Shown piece after piece: positions 1-5,556 of a stretch of 30,505 nt of DNA (position 1 is its first letter; each line of letters starts with the position of its first letter). The notes under the pieces were generated by a model. The model ran no database searches and was not told the DNA's origin. It was given only the letters and a program-made list of their open reading frames with translations. The stretch is from a virus, in the IMG/VR virus record IMGVR_UViG_3300033146_004445, positions 1 through 30,505 of that record; one strand, 5' to 3'. A program made the translations under genes and the position numbers.

Positions 1-2
1 AT

Positions 3-37
3 TGTAAGAGAAACCTTACGGACCGGGGTAGTGTGTA
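3..37. promoter_or_regulatory. Partial dyad element (left edge)
   Basis: TGTA at 3 and TACG at 17 keep the 14-bp step; CCGG at 23 and TGTA at 34 keep the 11-bp step. The distance from TACG to CCGG is 6 rather than 11, so one spacer is shortened. It shares its TGTA at 34 with the complete element that follows. Confidence 0.5.
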
Positions 38-88
38 CACAAAACCTTACAAACTCACTCCGGGGTGTCTTGTATAATAAACTTTACA
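34..88. promoter_or_regulatory. 54-bp dyad element, copy B
   Basis: Anchors TGTA 34, TACA 48, CCGG 60, TGTA 71 and TACA 85. Steps are 14, 12, 11 and 14 bp; one spacer is a base longer than the norm. It lies beyond the terminator of gene 112-540. Confidence 0.75.
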
Positions 89-94
89 TATGTA

Positions 95-120
95 ATAAAA
101 AAAATGGGAGTTTATCCCAT
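95..120 (-). terminator. Intrinsic terminator overlapping the stop of gene 112-540
   Basis: On the minus strand a hairpin with arms ATGGGA and TCCCAT is followed by eight T residues. The TAA stop of the gene lies in the loop region. Confidence 0.8.
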
Positions 121-540
121 TTCAATCAGTTCTTCAATTTCGTAACAATCACCAACTTTAAGAAAATCAAAATCAATTTTAGGGTCAAGACAACTTGCCA
201 CATATAATTCAGTTGAAATTCCGTCGTCAAATTGCCAATTTCCTTCACAATCTTTATAAGGCTTACAATCAAACAACCAAACTGTTTCGTCTTCTTCATC
301 TCTTACAATCCAATTAAAATCAGGGTCAAGAATTTTTAAGAAGTCTTTTGTTTTTTTATTCACTTCCAATACCTCTTCAAAATTAAATTCAAAAATATCA
401 CTAGCTGTGAAGTTTGAGTACCTTTGCGTTCTTTTGCTAAATAACAAACCATTCCTTTTTTCAAAAATTTCAATTGAGCTTACCCATTTTAAATTAGTAA
501 CTCTGTATTCTTTACCCTCTACCATTTGATTAAATATCAT
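112..540 (-). CDS. Hypothetical early protein, paralogue of 4609-5037
   Basis: A 142-residue acidic protein of unknown function. It shares its length and scattered identities with the product of 4609-5037, notably N-F-x-E-V, an x-W-I-x-(R/K)-D-(E/D) block near the middle and I-(D/N)-F-D-F-L near the C-terminus, so the two are probably duplicated copies. Tryptophans are TGG. The start has a GGAG ribosome site and the ATATG start context shared by most neighbours. The TAA stop lies inside the terminator hairpin. Promoter at 570-597. Confidence 0.8.
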   Translation of the reverse strand: MIFNQMVEGKEYRVTNLKWVSSIEIFEKRNGLLFSKRTQRYSNFTASDIFEFNFEEVLEVNKKTKDFLKILDPDFNWIVRDEEDETVWLFDCKPYKDCEGNWQFDDGISTELYVASCLDPKIDFDFLKVGDCYEIEELIEMG

Positions 541-569
541 ATTATTCTCCTTTTCTCTTCTATATCCTT

Positions 570-597
570 ATTATATCACATTTTCAAGTATTGTCAA
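570..597 (-). promoter_or_regulatory. Promoter of gene 112-540
   Basis: On the minus strand TTGACA (597-592), a 16-bp spacer and TATAAT (575-570), followed by the A/G-rich leader that recurs in front of most early genes. Confidence 0.8.
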
Positions 598-605
598 GAA
601 CTATT

Positions 606-821
606 TTAAAGTTTCCAAACGCCTGCGTCTTGAATCATATCAACTACTTCATTCGTTGAATACTGAATAGCAACAACAATCCCTGTAAAAAAGTATATTA
701 AAAATATTATTATTAAGAAAATCCAAGATAATGGATTCCATAGTCTAAGTTTAAAGAAACCTCTTTGGTCTTCATATCCTACTCGAAGACATCTAAGAAT
801 TGCGATAATAATTTTTCTCAT
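606..821 (-). CDS. Small single-pass membrane protein
   Basis: A 71-residue protein of unknown function. Residues 1-29 are basic (R/K-rich) and residues about 31-53 form a strongly hydrophobic I/F/L-rich helix, followed by a short acidic tail ending in W-K-L. This fits an inner-membrane protein with a cytoplasmic positive N-terminus. The tryptophan codons seen are TGG and the stop is TAA. It has its own promoter at 848-875 and no obvious terminator before gene 112-540's promoter. Confidence 0.7.
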   Translation of the reverse strand: MRKIIIAILRCLRVGYEDQRGFFKLRLWNPLSWIFLIIIFLIYFFTGIVVAIQYSTNEVVDMIQDAGVWKL

Positions 822-847
822 ATTTTTCTCCTTTTCTCTATATTTTA

Positions 848-875
848 ATTATATCATATTTTCAAGTATTGTCAA
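848..875 (-). promoter_or_regulatory. Promoter of gene 606-821
   Basis: TTGACA (875-870) and TATAAT (853-848) on the minus strand with a 16-bp spacer. Confidence 0.8.
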
Positions 876-882
876 GGACTTT

Positions 883-1131
883 CTAGAAAAAATCTAGAAA
901 AGTCTTTGAGTGGTCTTTATAAGTAACTCTAATCATTGCGTTCATATATTCAATTAAGAAAATATTCGTATTAAATACTTCTGGCTTATGACTTCCCAAA
1001 AGGTGAATCGTTAAACTTTTTTCATCTCCTTGAATACTTTCAACCACGCCATGATTAATTTTTTTTAATCCATAACAACCGTCAAGAATAACGCTAACCT
1101 CTTTACCTACTAAATCTTTTAAGTTCATCAT
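883..1131 (-). CDS. Hypothetical early protein, possibly a small beta-barrel
   Basis: An 82-residue protein of unknown function. It starts M-M-N-L-K-D-L-V-G-K, a common opening for small SH3-like or Tudor-like barrels, and alternates short polar and hydrophobic stretches with no catalytic motif I can name. The stop is TAG, followed directly by the -35 region of the next promoter (848-875), so no terminator separates the two genes. Promoter 1160-1187. Confidence 0.7.
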   Translation of the reverse strand: MMNLKDLVGKEVSVILDGCYGLKKINHGVVESIQGDEKSLTIHLLGSHKPEVFNTNIFLIEYMNAMIRVTYKDHSKTFLDFF

Positions 1132-1159
1132 AATATTTCCCCTTTCTTTCTATACTCTT

Positions 1160-1187
1160 ATTATATCATACTGTCAAATAATGTCAA
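1160..1187 (-). promoter_or_regulatory. Promoter of gene 883-1131
   Basis: TTGACA (1187-1182), a 16-bp spacer and TATAAT (1165-1160) on the minus strand. Confidence 0.85.
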
Positions 1188-1219
1188 GACTTTTTTTAAA
1201 ATAATTTAATATAAAGTTG

Positions 1220-1273
1220 TGTACATTAAACCTTACAAAACAGACCGGAGCCCTTTGTAAGGTTTCTCTTACA
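1220..1273. promoter_or_regulatory. 54-bp dyad element, copy C (canonical)
   Basis: TGTA 1220, TACA 1234, CCGG 1245, TGTA 1256 and TACA 1270, with steps of 14, 11, 11 and 14 bp. The inner arms extend to CCTTACAAA and TTTGTAAGG. It sits between the terminator at 1282-1309 and the promoter at 1160-1187. Confidence 0.85.
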
Positions 1274-1281
1274 TATATAAT

Positions 1282-1309
1282 AAAAAAAAGACCCTACTTT
1301 TGTAAGGTC
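1282..1309 (-). terminator. Intrinsic terminator of the 1438-1779 transcript
   Basis: Minus-strand hairpin with arms GACCTTAC and GTAGGGTC (one mismatch) around a four-base loop, followed by eight T residues. Confidence 0.8.
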
Positions 1310-1316
1310 TCTCATA

Positions 1317-1370
1317 CTATCCTCTATAGATTGATACATCAAAAAAGATTTTAAGTAGTTTTAATAACAT
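1317..1370 (-). CDS. Candidate 17-residue hydrophobic micropeptide
   Basis: A short reading frame, M-L-L-K-L-L-K-I-F-F-D-V-S-I-Y-R-G, in the 3' part of the transcript of gene 1438-1779. It has a strong ribosome site (AAAGGGGGTG) a few bases before its ATG and a TAG stop just before the terminator. The N-terminal half would form a cationic amphipathic helix, as in type I toxin-like or membrane-active peptides. That function is only an inference; the frame may equally be chance within a structured untranslated region. Confidence 0.35.
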   Translation of the reverse strand: MLLKLLKIFFDVSIYRG

Positions 1371-1375
1371 GTACA

Positions 1376-1432
1376 CCCCCTTTACTTTTGTACTAATAAA
1401 TTAGCAAAGGTGGGGGATTGTATCCCCCTCTA
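1376..1432 (-). other. Structured 3' untranslated region of gene 1438-1779
   Basis: Just after the stop codon the minus-strand RNA can form a hairpin with arms GGGGGAT and ATCCCCC, then a second pairing of CACCTTT with an AAAGGGGGTG stretch. There is no T-tract, so it is not a terminator. The second arm contains the ribosome site of the candidate micropeptide, so folding could hide it. Confidence 0.5.
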
Positions 1433-1437
1433 TACAT

Positions 1438-1779
1438 TTACTCTACTTTACCTTTTTCTCTTTCTGCTTTCATCTGTGCCTTTTGTTCTTCTGTAAAGTT
1501 TGGAATACTAACTTTAGCTTTAGCTTTCGCTTTAGGTTCATTTTTTGTTTCTTCTTTTACTTGTTCAGTTGGTCTTTCAATCTGTTCTTTTTCAAAATCA
1601 ACTGCAACTTTTTTCAAGATAGTTTTTACAATTACATCTTGATTATTTACAGTATCTCTTAAAAGTAAACCTTGCTTAACATGTCCAATCACTTTATAAT
1701 CAGAGAATGAAGCATTTCCAATAGATGCGTAAAGTCTGTTTCTTTTCAATTCGTCGTTTGTAAGTTTTCTGTTAGCCAT
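1438..1779 (-). CDS. Small early protein, paralogue of 3127-3357, with a K/A/E-rich tail
   Basis: A 113-residue protein of unknown function. Residues 1-70 match the product of 3127-3357: E-L-K-R-N-x-(L/I)-Y-A-(S/T), a G-x-V-K-(Q/E)-G-x-L-L-R segment, and D-V-I-V-K followed by E-Q-I-E-R. The remaining 40 residues are an added low-complexity tail (K-A-K-A-K-A-K, then E-E-Q-K-A-Q-M-K-A-E-R-E). ATG at 1779 is preferred over GTG at 1791 because AGGTGG lies 8 bases before it. Three tandem promoters at 1845-2023 suggest high expression, as for an abundant early protein or inhibitor. Confidence 0.75.
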   Translation of the reverse strand: MANRKLTNDELKRNRLYASIGNASFSDYKVIGHVKQGLLLRDTVNNQDVIVKTILKKVAVDFEKEQIERPTEQVKEETKNEPKAKAKAKVSIPNFTEEQKAQMKAEREKGKVE

Positions 1780-1844
1780 AATTTTAGCCACCTTTCATAA
1801 AATTTTAGGATAGGAACAATTTCCTATTTCCTTTCTATATTTAT

Positions 1845-2023
1845 ATTATACCACCTTTTTGAGATGATGTCAATAACTTTTTTTAATTATTTTTTTTATT
1901 TCCTTTCTATATATATATTATACACCTAGACGAATAAATTGTCAAGACTTTTTTTTAATTATTTTTTTTATTTTTTTATTTCCTTTCTATATCTATTATA
2001 CACCTAGATTAAAAAATAGTCAA
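1845..2023 (-). promoter_or_regulatory. Three tandem promoters of gene 1438-1779
   Basis: Minus-strand TATAAT/-35 pairs at 1845-1873, 1917-1945 and 1995-2023, all with 17-bp spacers. The -35 is TTGACA in the first two and TTGACT in the third. The two distal copies share the flanks (CCTTTCTATAT, CACCTAGA and a following T-rich tract), so they look duplicated. Confidence 0.8.
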
Positions 2024-2052
2024 GACTTTTTTTGTCTAATTTATATTTTATT

Positions 2053-2112
2053 TGTATGCGGAACCTTACAAACGCACCCGGGACCTTTTTTCCTTGTAAG
2101 GTAAACTTTACA
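2053..2112. promoter_or_regulatory. 54-bp dyad element, copy D (6-bp insertion)
   Basis: TGTA 2053, TACA 2067, CCGG 2078, TGTA 2095 and TACA 2109. Steps are 14, 11, 17 and 14 bp, so the right inner spacer carries six extra bases (a T-run). The inner arms are CCTTACAA and TTGTAAGG. Confidence 0.75.
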
Positions 2113-2119
2113 TATGCAA

Positions 2120-2145
2120 TAAAAAAAAGGGTTATCCCCTTTTTA
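2120..2145 (-). terminator. Intrinsic terminator of the exonuclease gene
   Basis: Minus strand AAGGGG, a short loop, AACCCTT and eight T residues. A TAA in frame with the exonuclease lies in the loop at 2134-2132. Confidence 0.75.
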
Positions 2146-2146
2146 A

Positions 2147-2884
2147 TCATTTTACTTGAAAGAATTTCTTTACAATTTGCCATGGTGAGCCTACAAAACC
2201 ATTTTTGTAAGTTTTAGTTTTATACATATCTTTCCTTACAATGTTATGAAAAATCATACTTTCGTCAATTGCGTCATCTAAACCTGTATGTTTTTCAACA
2301 TAATATTTATCATCAAACATAAATCTATAAGCAATTTCCGCACTTGTTTTATAGTTGCCTTTCTCAGTAACAAAACCATTATCTAATACAAATTCTTGAA
2401 ATTCTTCTTTCAAAAGTACAGTTTCACATACTAAGCCCCAAATATCCAAAAATTCATAATCACCACTAACAATAACTTTAAAAGATTTTTTATAATCTAA
2501 TTTTTTTTCATTGTAAATCATTTTCTTTTTATTTTGACTTAAAATTCTATTATAACTATTTACTAAAGCTCTAATATCAAATAATAAGTTATAAGCCATA
2601 ACACGAGCTACATTATTTTCTTTAATATCTTTTCTTAAAACTTCCAACATTTCCATAAAATCTACTTTGATATGGTCTAAACCTAAATAATGAATTTTTA
2701 CTTTTTCAGAATAGTAAGCACTATCCATAAGACTTTTAGTTTCAAAAATTTCTTTAATAATAAATCTTCTCTTTTTTAAAGTTTTTCCTTGAGGTGAAGT
2801 GATAATCCAACCAATATCATAAATTAAAGGTAAAGCGATATTTCCAGCAGTTTCAACGTCAAATACTAAGTTATTGTTTTTCAT
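2147..2884 (-). CDS. DnaQ-like 3'-5' exonuclease (DEDD family)
   Basis: A 245-residue protein of the DEDD exonuclease superfamily, which removes nucleotides from DNA or RNA 3' ends using two metal ions. Exo I is F-D-V-E-T near residue 10 with the paired Asp and Glu; Exo II is the L-L-F-D-I-R segment near residue 104; Exo III is H-T-G-L-D-D-A-I-D near residue 200, giving the DEDDh pattern. No polymerase is fused to it, so a repair, proofreading or RNA-trimming role is open. The first stop is TGA at 2149-2147. If TGA were Trp, the frame would add W-L-K-R-G and stop at TAA 2134-2132 inside the terminator, as neighbouring genes do. Confidence 0.85.
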   Translation of the reverse strand: MKNNNLVFDVETAGNIALPLIYDIGWIITSPQGKTLKKRRFIIKEIFETKSLMDSAYYSEKVKIHYLGLDHIKVDFMEMLEVLRKDIKENNVARVMAYNLLFDIRALVNSYNRILSQNKKKMIYNEKKLDYKKSFKVIVSGDYEFLDIWGLVCETVLLKEEFQEFVLDNGFVTEKGNYKTSAEIAYRFMFDDKYYVEKHTGLDDAIDESMIFHNIVRKDMYKTKTYKNGFVGSPWQIVKKFFQVK

Positions 2885-2930
2885 ATTATTTTTCTCCTTT
2901 TAATGTTTCCCCATGTCTTTCTATACTCTT

Positions 2931-3038
2931 ATTATATCACATTTTCAAGTATTGTCAAGACTTTTTTTTAATTTATTTTTTTTATTTTATTTCCCTTTGG
3001 TACTATTCCATTATATCAAATGTTAACTAACAAGTCAA
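2931..3038 (-). promoter_or_regulatory. Two promoters of the exonuclease gene
   Basis: Proximal: TTGACA (2958-2953), 16 bp, TATAAT (2936-2931). Distal: TTGACT (3038-3033), 17 bp, TATAAT (3015-3010). Confidence 0.7.
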
Positions 3039-3062
3039 GCACTATTTTAAAATAATTTTCGC

Positions 3063-3090
3063 CCGGGTCGTTTGTAAAGTTTTCTTTACA
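3063..3090. promoter_or_regulatory. Right half of a dyad element, copy E
   Basis: CCGG 3063, TGTA 3073 and TACA 3087 (steps of 10 and 14). The left TACA and TGTA anchors are missing; that side is occupied by the distal exonuclease promoter. Confidence 0.6.
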
Positions 3091-3096
3091 TATGTA

Positions 3097-3122
3097 ATAA
3101 AAAAAAAGGGGTTTCCCCCTTT
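3097..3122 (-). terminator. Intrinsic terminator of gene 3127-3357
   Basis: Minus-strand hairpin AAAGGGG / CCCCTTT followed by at least eight T residues, directly after the TAA stop. Confidence 0.8.
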
Positions 3123-3126
3123 ATGT

Positions 3127-3357
3127 TTACTTTTCTGTATCTTCTTTAACATTTTCAGTCAATCTTTCGATTTGCTCACTATCGTAATCAACAACTGATT
3201 TTTTAATGATAATCTTTACAATTACATCTTCAGTTTCATTTCTTAATAAATAACCTTCTTTTACATTACCAACATTTTCATAATCACCAAATTTTGTATT
3301 AGCAACTGTTGCGTAGATAGCATTTCTTTTTAATTCCATTTTAGTCATTTTTTTCAT
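3127..3357 (-). CDS. Small early protein, paralogue of 1438-1779
   Basis: A 76-residue protein of unknown function that aligns over its whole length with the first 70 residues of the product of 1438-1779 but lacks the K/A/E-rich tail. Shared positions include E-L-K-R-N, Y-A-(S/T), the G-x-V-K-(E/Q)-G-x-L-L-R segment, D-V-I-V-K and E-Q-I-E-R. It also has tandem promoters (3418-3546). The duplication of both gene and promoter arrangement suggests the pair was copied as a cassette. Confidence 0.75.
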   Translation of the reverse strand: MKKMTKMELKRNAIYATVANTKFGDYENVGNVKEGYLLRNETEDVIVKIIIKKSVVDYDSEQIERLTENVKEDTEK

Positions 3358-3417
3358 AATATTTTCTCCTTAATCATTTTTTAGGAAATAACTTTTTTAT
3401 TTCCTTTCTATACATAT

Positions 3418-3546
3418 ATTATACCATGAGATTAAAATATTGTCAATACTTTTTTTTAAAATATTTTCAACTTTTCGAACCAACCAGATTTTCAATTTAT
3501 CTCTTTGGTATATATCTATTATACACCTAAATAAAAAAAATGTCAA
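3418..3546 (-). promoter_or_regulatory. Two tandem promoters of gene 3127-3357
   Basis: TTGACA/TATAAT pairs at 3446-3418 and 3546-3518 on the minus strand, each with a 17-bp spacer. The flank CACCTA beside the distal -10 also occurs in the tandem promoters of the paralogue. Confidence 0.8.
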
Positions 3547-3598
3547 ACTTTTTTTTATTTATTTTAACAGCTCACAAATATGTAATAGTCCTTACGCG

Positions 3599-3652
3599 TG
3601 TATGATTTACCTTACAAACGGGTCCGGAGTGCTTTGTATATTTTTCCTTACA
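3599..3652. promoter_or_regulatory. 54-bp dyad element, copy F (canonical)
   Basis: TGTA 3599, TACA 3613, CCGG 3624, TGTA 3635 and TACA 3649; steps of 14, 11, 11 and 14 bp. An AGCT lies upstream at 3569 and a TACG sits 20 bp before the first TACA. Confidence 0.85.
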
Positions 3653-3662
3653 ATACAAATGT

Positions 3663-3690
3663 AAAAAAGATCTTACTTTCGTAAGACCCT
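3663..3690 (-). terminator. Intrinsic terminator of the HAD gene
   Basis: Minus-strand hairpin GGTCTTAC / GTAAGATC (one mismatch) with a four-base loop and six T residues. Confidence 0.75.
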
Positions 3691-3695
3691 CTCAA

Positions 3696-4151
3696 TCAAT
3701 TTTCAATAAAATAATTCAAAGTTTCAAAAATTCTTGTTTCGTCAAATGCTATTCCGCCGTTTATATACCAATCTTTTCTCACTTCTGGATTATCATCTAG
3801 TAAATAACAGTCTTGTAAACTTGTGGGTACATCATGTTTGTTAGTTCCATATTGCACAATATACACATTATCAAATTTAATTCCTGTTTTATCTAGCCAT
3901 TCAAGTTTTTCCTCTGTTACAATTGTATTATAATTATTACTTACATTCTTTGCTAACCATGTAATAATATTTATTTCAAAGCCTTTTGACTGTAATCTTT
4001 CTATCTTATCTCTAAGTAAATTTAAATCTATAAGAGGTTTTGCATTTACATATAAGCCTACCTTTTCAGTCATTAAGTCCTCAAGCCAATTATCTTGTCC
4101 ATATAAATCTACAATTGTTCCGTCCATATCAAAATAAATTTTTTCTTTCAT
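3696..4151 (-). CDS. HAD-fold 5'(3')-deoxyribonucleotidase-like phosphatase
   Basis: A 151-residue haloacid-dehalogenase-fold protein. Motif I is F-D-M-D-G-T-I-V-D-L at residues 7-16, with the nucleophile and acid Asp pair. The I-I-T-W segment fits motif II, and C-Y-L-L-D-D-N-P-E near residue 117 fits motif IV with paired Asp. Size and motifs resemble the NT5C family, which dephosphorylates (deoxy)nucleoside monophosphates in the cytoplasm; phages use these to adjust nucleotide pools. The gene ends at TGA (3698-3696). If TGA were sense, the frame would continue 16 codons through the terminator to TAA at 3650-3648, so here TGA looks like a genuine stop. Confidence 0.85.
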   Translation of the reverse strand: MKEKIYFDMDGTIVDLYGQDNWLEDLMTEKVGLYVNAKPLIDLNLLRDKIERLQSKGFEINIITWLAKNVSNNYNTIVTEEKLEWLDKTGIKFDNVYIVQYGTNKHDVPTSLQDCYLLDDNPEVRKDWYINGGIAFDETRIFETLNYFIEN

Positions 4152-4185
4152 ATTATTTTCTCCTTTTGTCCTTTTCTATATTCTT

Positions 4186-4214
4186 ATTATATCAAGCCTT
4201 GACTAAAAAGTCAA
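4186..4214 (-). promoter_or_regulatory. Promoter of the HAD gene
   Basis: TTGACT (4214-4209), a 17-bp spacer and TATAAT (4191-4186) on the minus strand. Confidence 0.75.
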
Positions 4215-4222
4215 GACTTTTT

Positions 4223-4423
4223 TTAAATTAATTCATAAATATTATTAGAGATATCATAAAATCTAATCTCATTTGGAAAAAGATAAAAATCATCGTAACT
4301 ATCTATAAATTCGTTATGTTCATTATCTCCAAAAATAATAACAATAGTTCTACCCTCTATAAATAATTCTTTAAATACTCCCTCATACACTAGCTCTCCA
4401 TTTTTAAAAAGTTTTTTAGTCAT
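4223..4423 (-). CDS. Hypothetical early protein
   Basis: A 66-residue acidic protein of unknown function, rich in aromatic and beta-branched residues (I-V-I-I-F, D-D-F-Y-L-F) and probably all-beta. It ends in TAA only 9 bp before the -35 of the HAD promoter; no terminator hairpin is visible between them, so readthrough into the HAD gene is likely. Confidence 0.65.
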   Translation of the reverse strand: MTKKLFKNGELVYEGVFKELFIEGRTIVIIFGDNEHNEFIDSYDDFYLFPNEIRFYDISNNIYELI

Positions 4424-4451
4424 ATTGTTTCCCCCTTCTTTCTATACTCTT

Positions 4452-4479
4452 ATTATATCACACTGTTAAATAAAGTCAA
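4452..4479 (-). promoter_or_regulatory. Promoter of gene 4223-4423
   Basis: TTGACT (4479-4474), 16 bp, TATAAT (4457-4452) on the minus strand. Confidence 0.75.
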
Positions 4480-4532
4480 GCATTTTTTTAATTATTTTTT
4501 GGCAGCTCGTCTTTTTTTAATATACTTACATA

Positions 4533-4586
4533 TGTAAAATATTCTTTACAATTCAGACCGGGCTCTTTTGTATACTAAATTTTACA
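4533..4586. promoter_or_regulatory. 54-bp dyad element, copy G (canonical)
   Basis: TGTA 4533, TACA 4547, CCGG 4558, TGTA 4569 and TACA 4583; steps of 14, 11, 11 and 14 bp. A further TACA at 4527 (20 bp before) and AGCT at 4504 match the array at 6965-7144. Confidence 0.85.
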
Positions 4587-4593
4587 ATTGCAA

Positions 4594-4620
4594 TAAAAAA
4601 ATAATGACCTAAGTCATTAT
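4594..4620 (-). terminator. Intrinsic terminator overlapping the stop of gene 4609-5037
   Basis: A perfect 8-bp stem, ATAATGAC / GTCATTAT, with a four-base loop that contains the TAG stop codon, followed by seven T residues on the minus strand. Confidence 0.85.
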
Positions 4621-5037
4621 AATTAATTTCTGAATTTTGTAAGCAATTTCTGTTTGAAGAAAGTCAAAATTTATATTTTCATTGAGATATCCTGAACGTA
4701 TAAAATTAAATGCTGAGCCAATACTGTCTTCCCAATAATCATCTCCAATATCTTTTACTGGCATTCTTTTGAAGAAATTAATGTCCCCGTCATCATCTTT
4801 TGCTATCCATTTATATTTACTACTAACTAACTGTAAGAGCAATTGAGTTGCTTTGTTTATTTTAGGTACTTCTGTAAAGTTTAAATCTGGAATTTCTTCT
4901 ACTCTATAATGGCTAAATTTTTCTATATCATTTAAATAAAGTAAATTGTCTTTTATTGAATAATGACCAGAAAGAAGCTGGTTGTTTATATCTACTATCG
5001 CATACATCTTATCTTTTTTTAAGTCTTTAAATTTCAT
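4609..5037 (-). CDS. Hypothetical early protein, paralogue of 112-540
   Basis: A 142-residue protein of unknown function, the same length as the product of 112-540. Shared features are an N-F-x-E-V segment, x-W-I-A-K-D-D-D (versus W-I-V-R-D-E-E) near the middle and I-N-F-D-F-L near the end. ATG at 5037 is preferred over an upstream TTG because AGGAG lies 7-8 bases before it; the start then overlaps the end of the small gene 5027-5140. It is the third gene of the operon from the promoter at 5303-5330. Confidence 0.8.
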   Translation of the reverse strand: MKFKDLKKDKMYAIVDINNQLLSGHYSIKDNLLYLNDIEKFSHYRVEEIPDLNFTEVPKINKATQLLLQLVSSKYKWIAKDDDGDINFFKRMPVKDIGDDYWEDSIGSAFNFIRSGYLNENINFDFLQTEIAYKIQKLIIMT

Positions 5038-5140
5038 AGCTCTCTCCTTTTTGTTTTTTGTAGCTCCCAAACCCCGTATTATTATTGAGAGCCTTCTTTA
5101 TTTTTTTTAGTCTTTTCAGCCTTTTGTACTTCTTAAGCAT
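5027..5140 (-). CDS. Very basic 37-residue peptide
   Basis: A short gene translationally coupled on both sides: its ATG overlaps the TAA of 5140-5277 (TAATG) and its end overlaps the start of 4609-5037. AGGAG precedes the start. The first 17 residues are almost entirely Lys, Arg, Leu, Ile and Tyr, so the product is strongly cationic and may bind nucleic acid or serve mainly for coupling. No family recognised. Confidence 0.55.
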   Translation of the reverse strand: MLKKYKRLKRLKKIKKALNNNTGFGSYKKQKGESYEI

Positions 5141-5277
5141 TAATACCACGCTCCTTTTGTAGCTTTATTATATATTGCGTCAGCTATTATCACAGCAAAC
5201 CCCACTACAGCTGTAAACTTTATCGCTCCAACAAACATGTCCAACATGATTTTCAATACCATTAGTTTTTCATTCAT
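5140..5277 (-). CDS. Small membrane protein
   Basis: A 45-residue protein, first gene of the three-gene operon 5277-4609. Residues about 14-34 (V-G-A-I-K-F-T-A-V-V-G-F-A-V-I-I-A) form one hydrophobic segment followed by a short polar tail ending G-A-W-Y. GAGAGG lies before the start. No family recognised; a holin-like or membrane-tether role cannot be judged from sequence. Confidence 0.6.
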   Translation of the reverse strand: MNEKLMVLKIMLDMFVGAIKFTAVVGFAVIIADAIYNKATKGAWY

Positions 5278-5302
5278 ATTATGCCTCTCTTTCTATACTC
5301 TT

Positions 5303-5330
5303 ATTATATCATACTATTATATATTGTCAA
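5303..5330 (-). promoter_or_regulatory. Promoter of the 5277-4609 operon
   Basis: TTGACA (5330-5325), 16 bp, TATAAT (5308-5303) on the minus strand. Confidence 0.8.
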
Positions 5331-5350
5331 GACTTTTTTTAATTAATTTT

Positions 5351-5470
5351 GATAAATACAAGATTCGAACTTGTATCTCCTAGCCTTTCCCGTTAATTTA
5401 TGAACAAGTGTTCAAACGGATTCGAACCGTTATAGCCAAGCGTGTTCCCAATTACACCAATCTACCTCAT
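5351..5470 (-). ncRNA. tRNA-like locus with two T-arm hairpins, possibly degenerate tRNAs
   Basis: A promoter-driven stretch with no convincing reading frame. On the minus strand it shows in order: GTGT-(8 nt)-ACAC like a D-arm at about 5457-5442; a G-C-T-T-G-G start of an anticodon stem with no partner; AACGG-TTCGAAT-CCGTT at 5431-5415, a textbook T-arm; TGAAC-ACTT-GTTCA at 5414-5401; and ACAAG-TTCGAAT-CTTGT at 5373-5357, a second T-arm, followed by ATTTATCA. I could not fold either into a full cloverleaf: the first lacks the rest of its anticodon arm and a matching acceptor, the second has too little sequence before its T-arm. It may be decayed or minimal tRNAs or a tRNA mimic. Confidence 0.45.
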
Positions 5471-5486
5471 CTCTTTCTATACTCTT

Positions 5487-5514
5487 ATTATATCATACTA
5501 TCAAATAATGTCAA
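5487..5514 (-). promoter_or_regulatory. Promoter of the tRNA-like locus
   Basis: TTGACA (5514-5509), 16 bp, TATAAT (5492-5487) on the minus strand. The RNA would start close to the D-arm-like hairpin. Confidence 0.8.
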
Positions 5515-5556
5515 GGTTTTTTTTAATTATTTTTTGTAGCTCCAATTATTTACATA

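Noticed and set aside
1418-1642. Rightward reading frame of 74 codons
   Set aside because: It is the antisense shadow of gene 1438-1779, without a ribosome site or promoter.
3470-3495. Possible tRNA T-loop (GGTTCGAA on the minus strand)
   Set aside because: It has no complementary T-stem and lies between two promoters.
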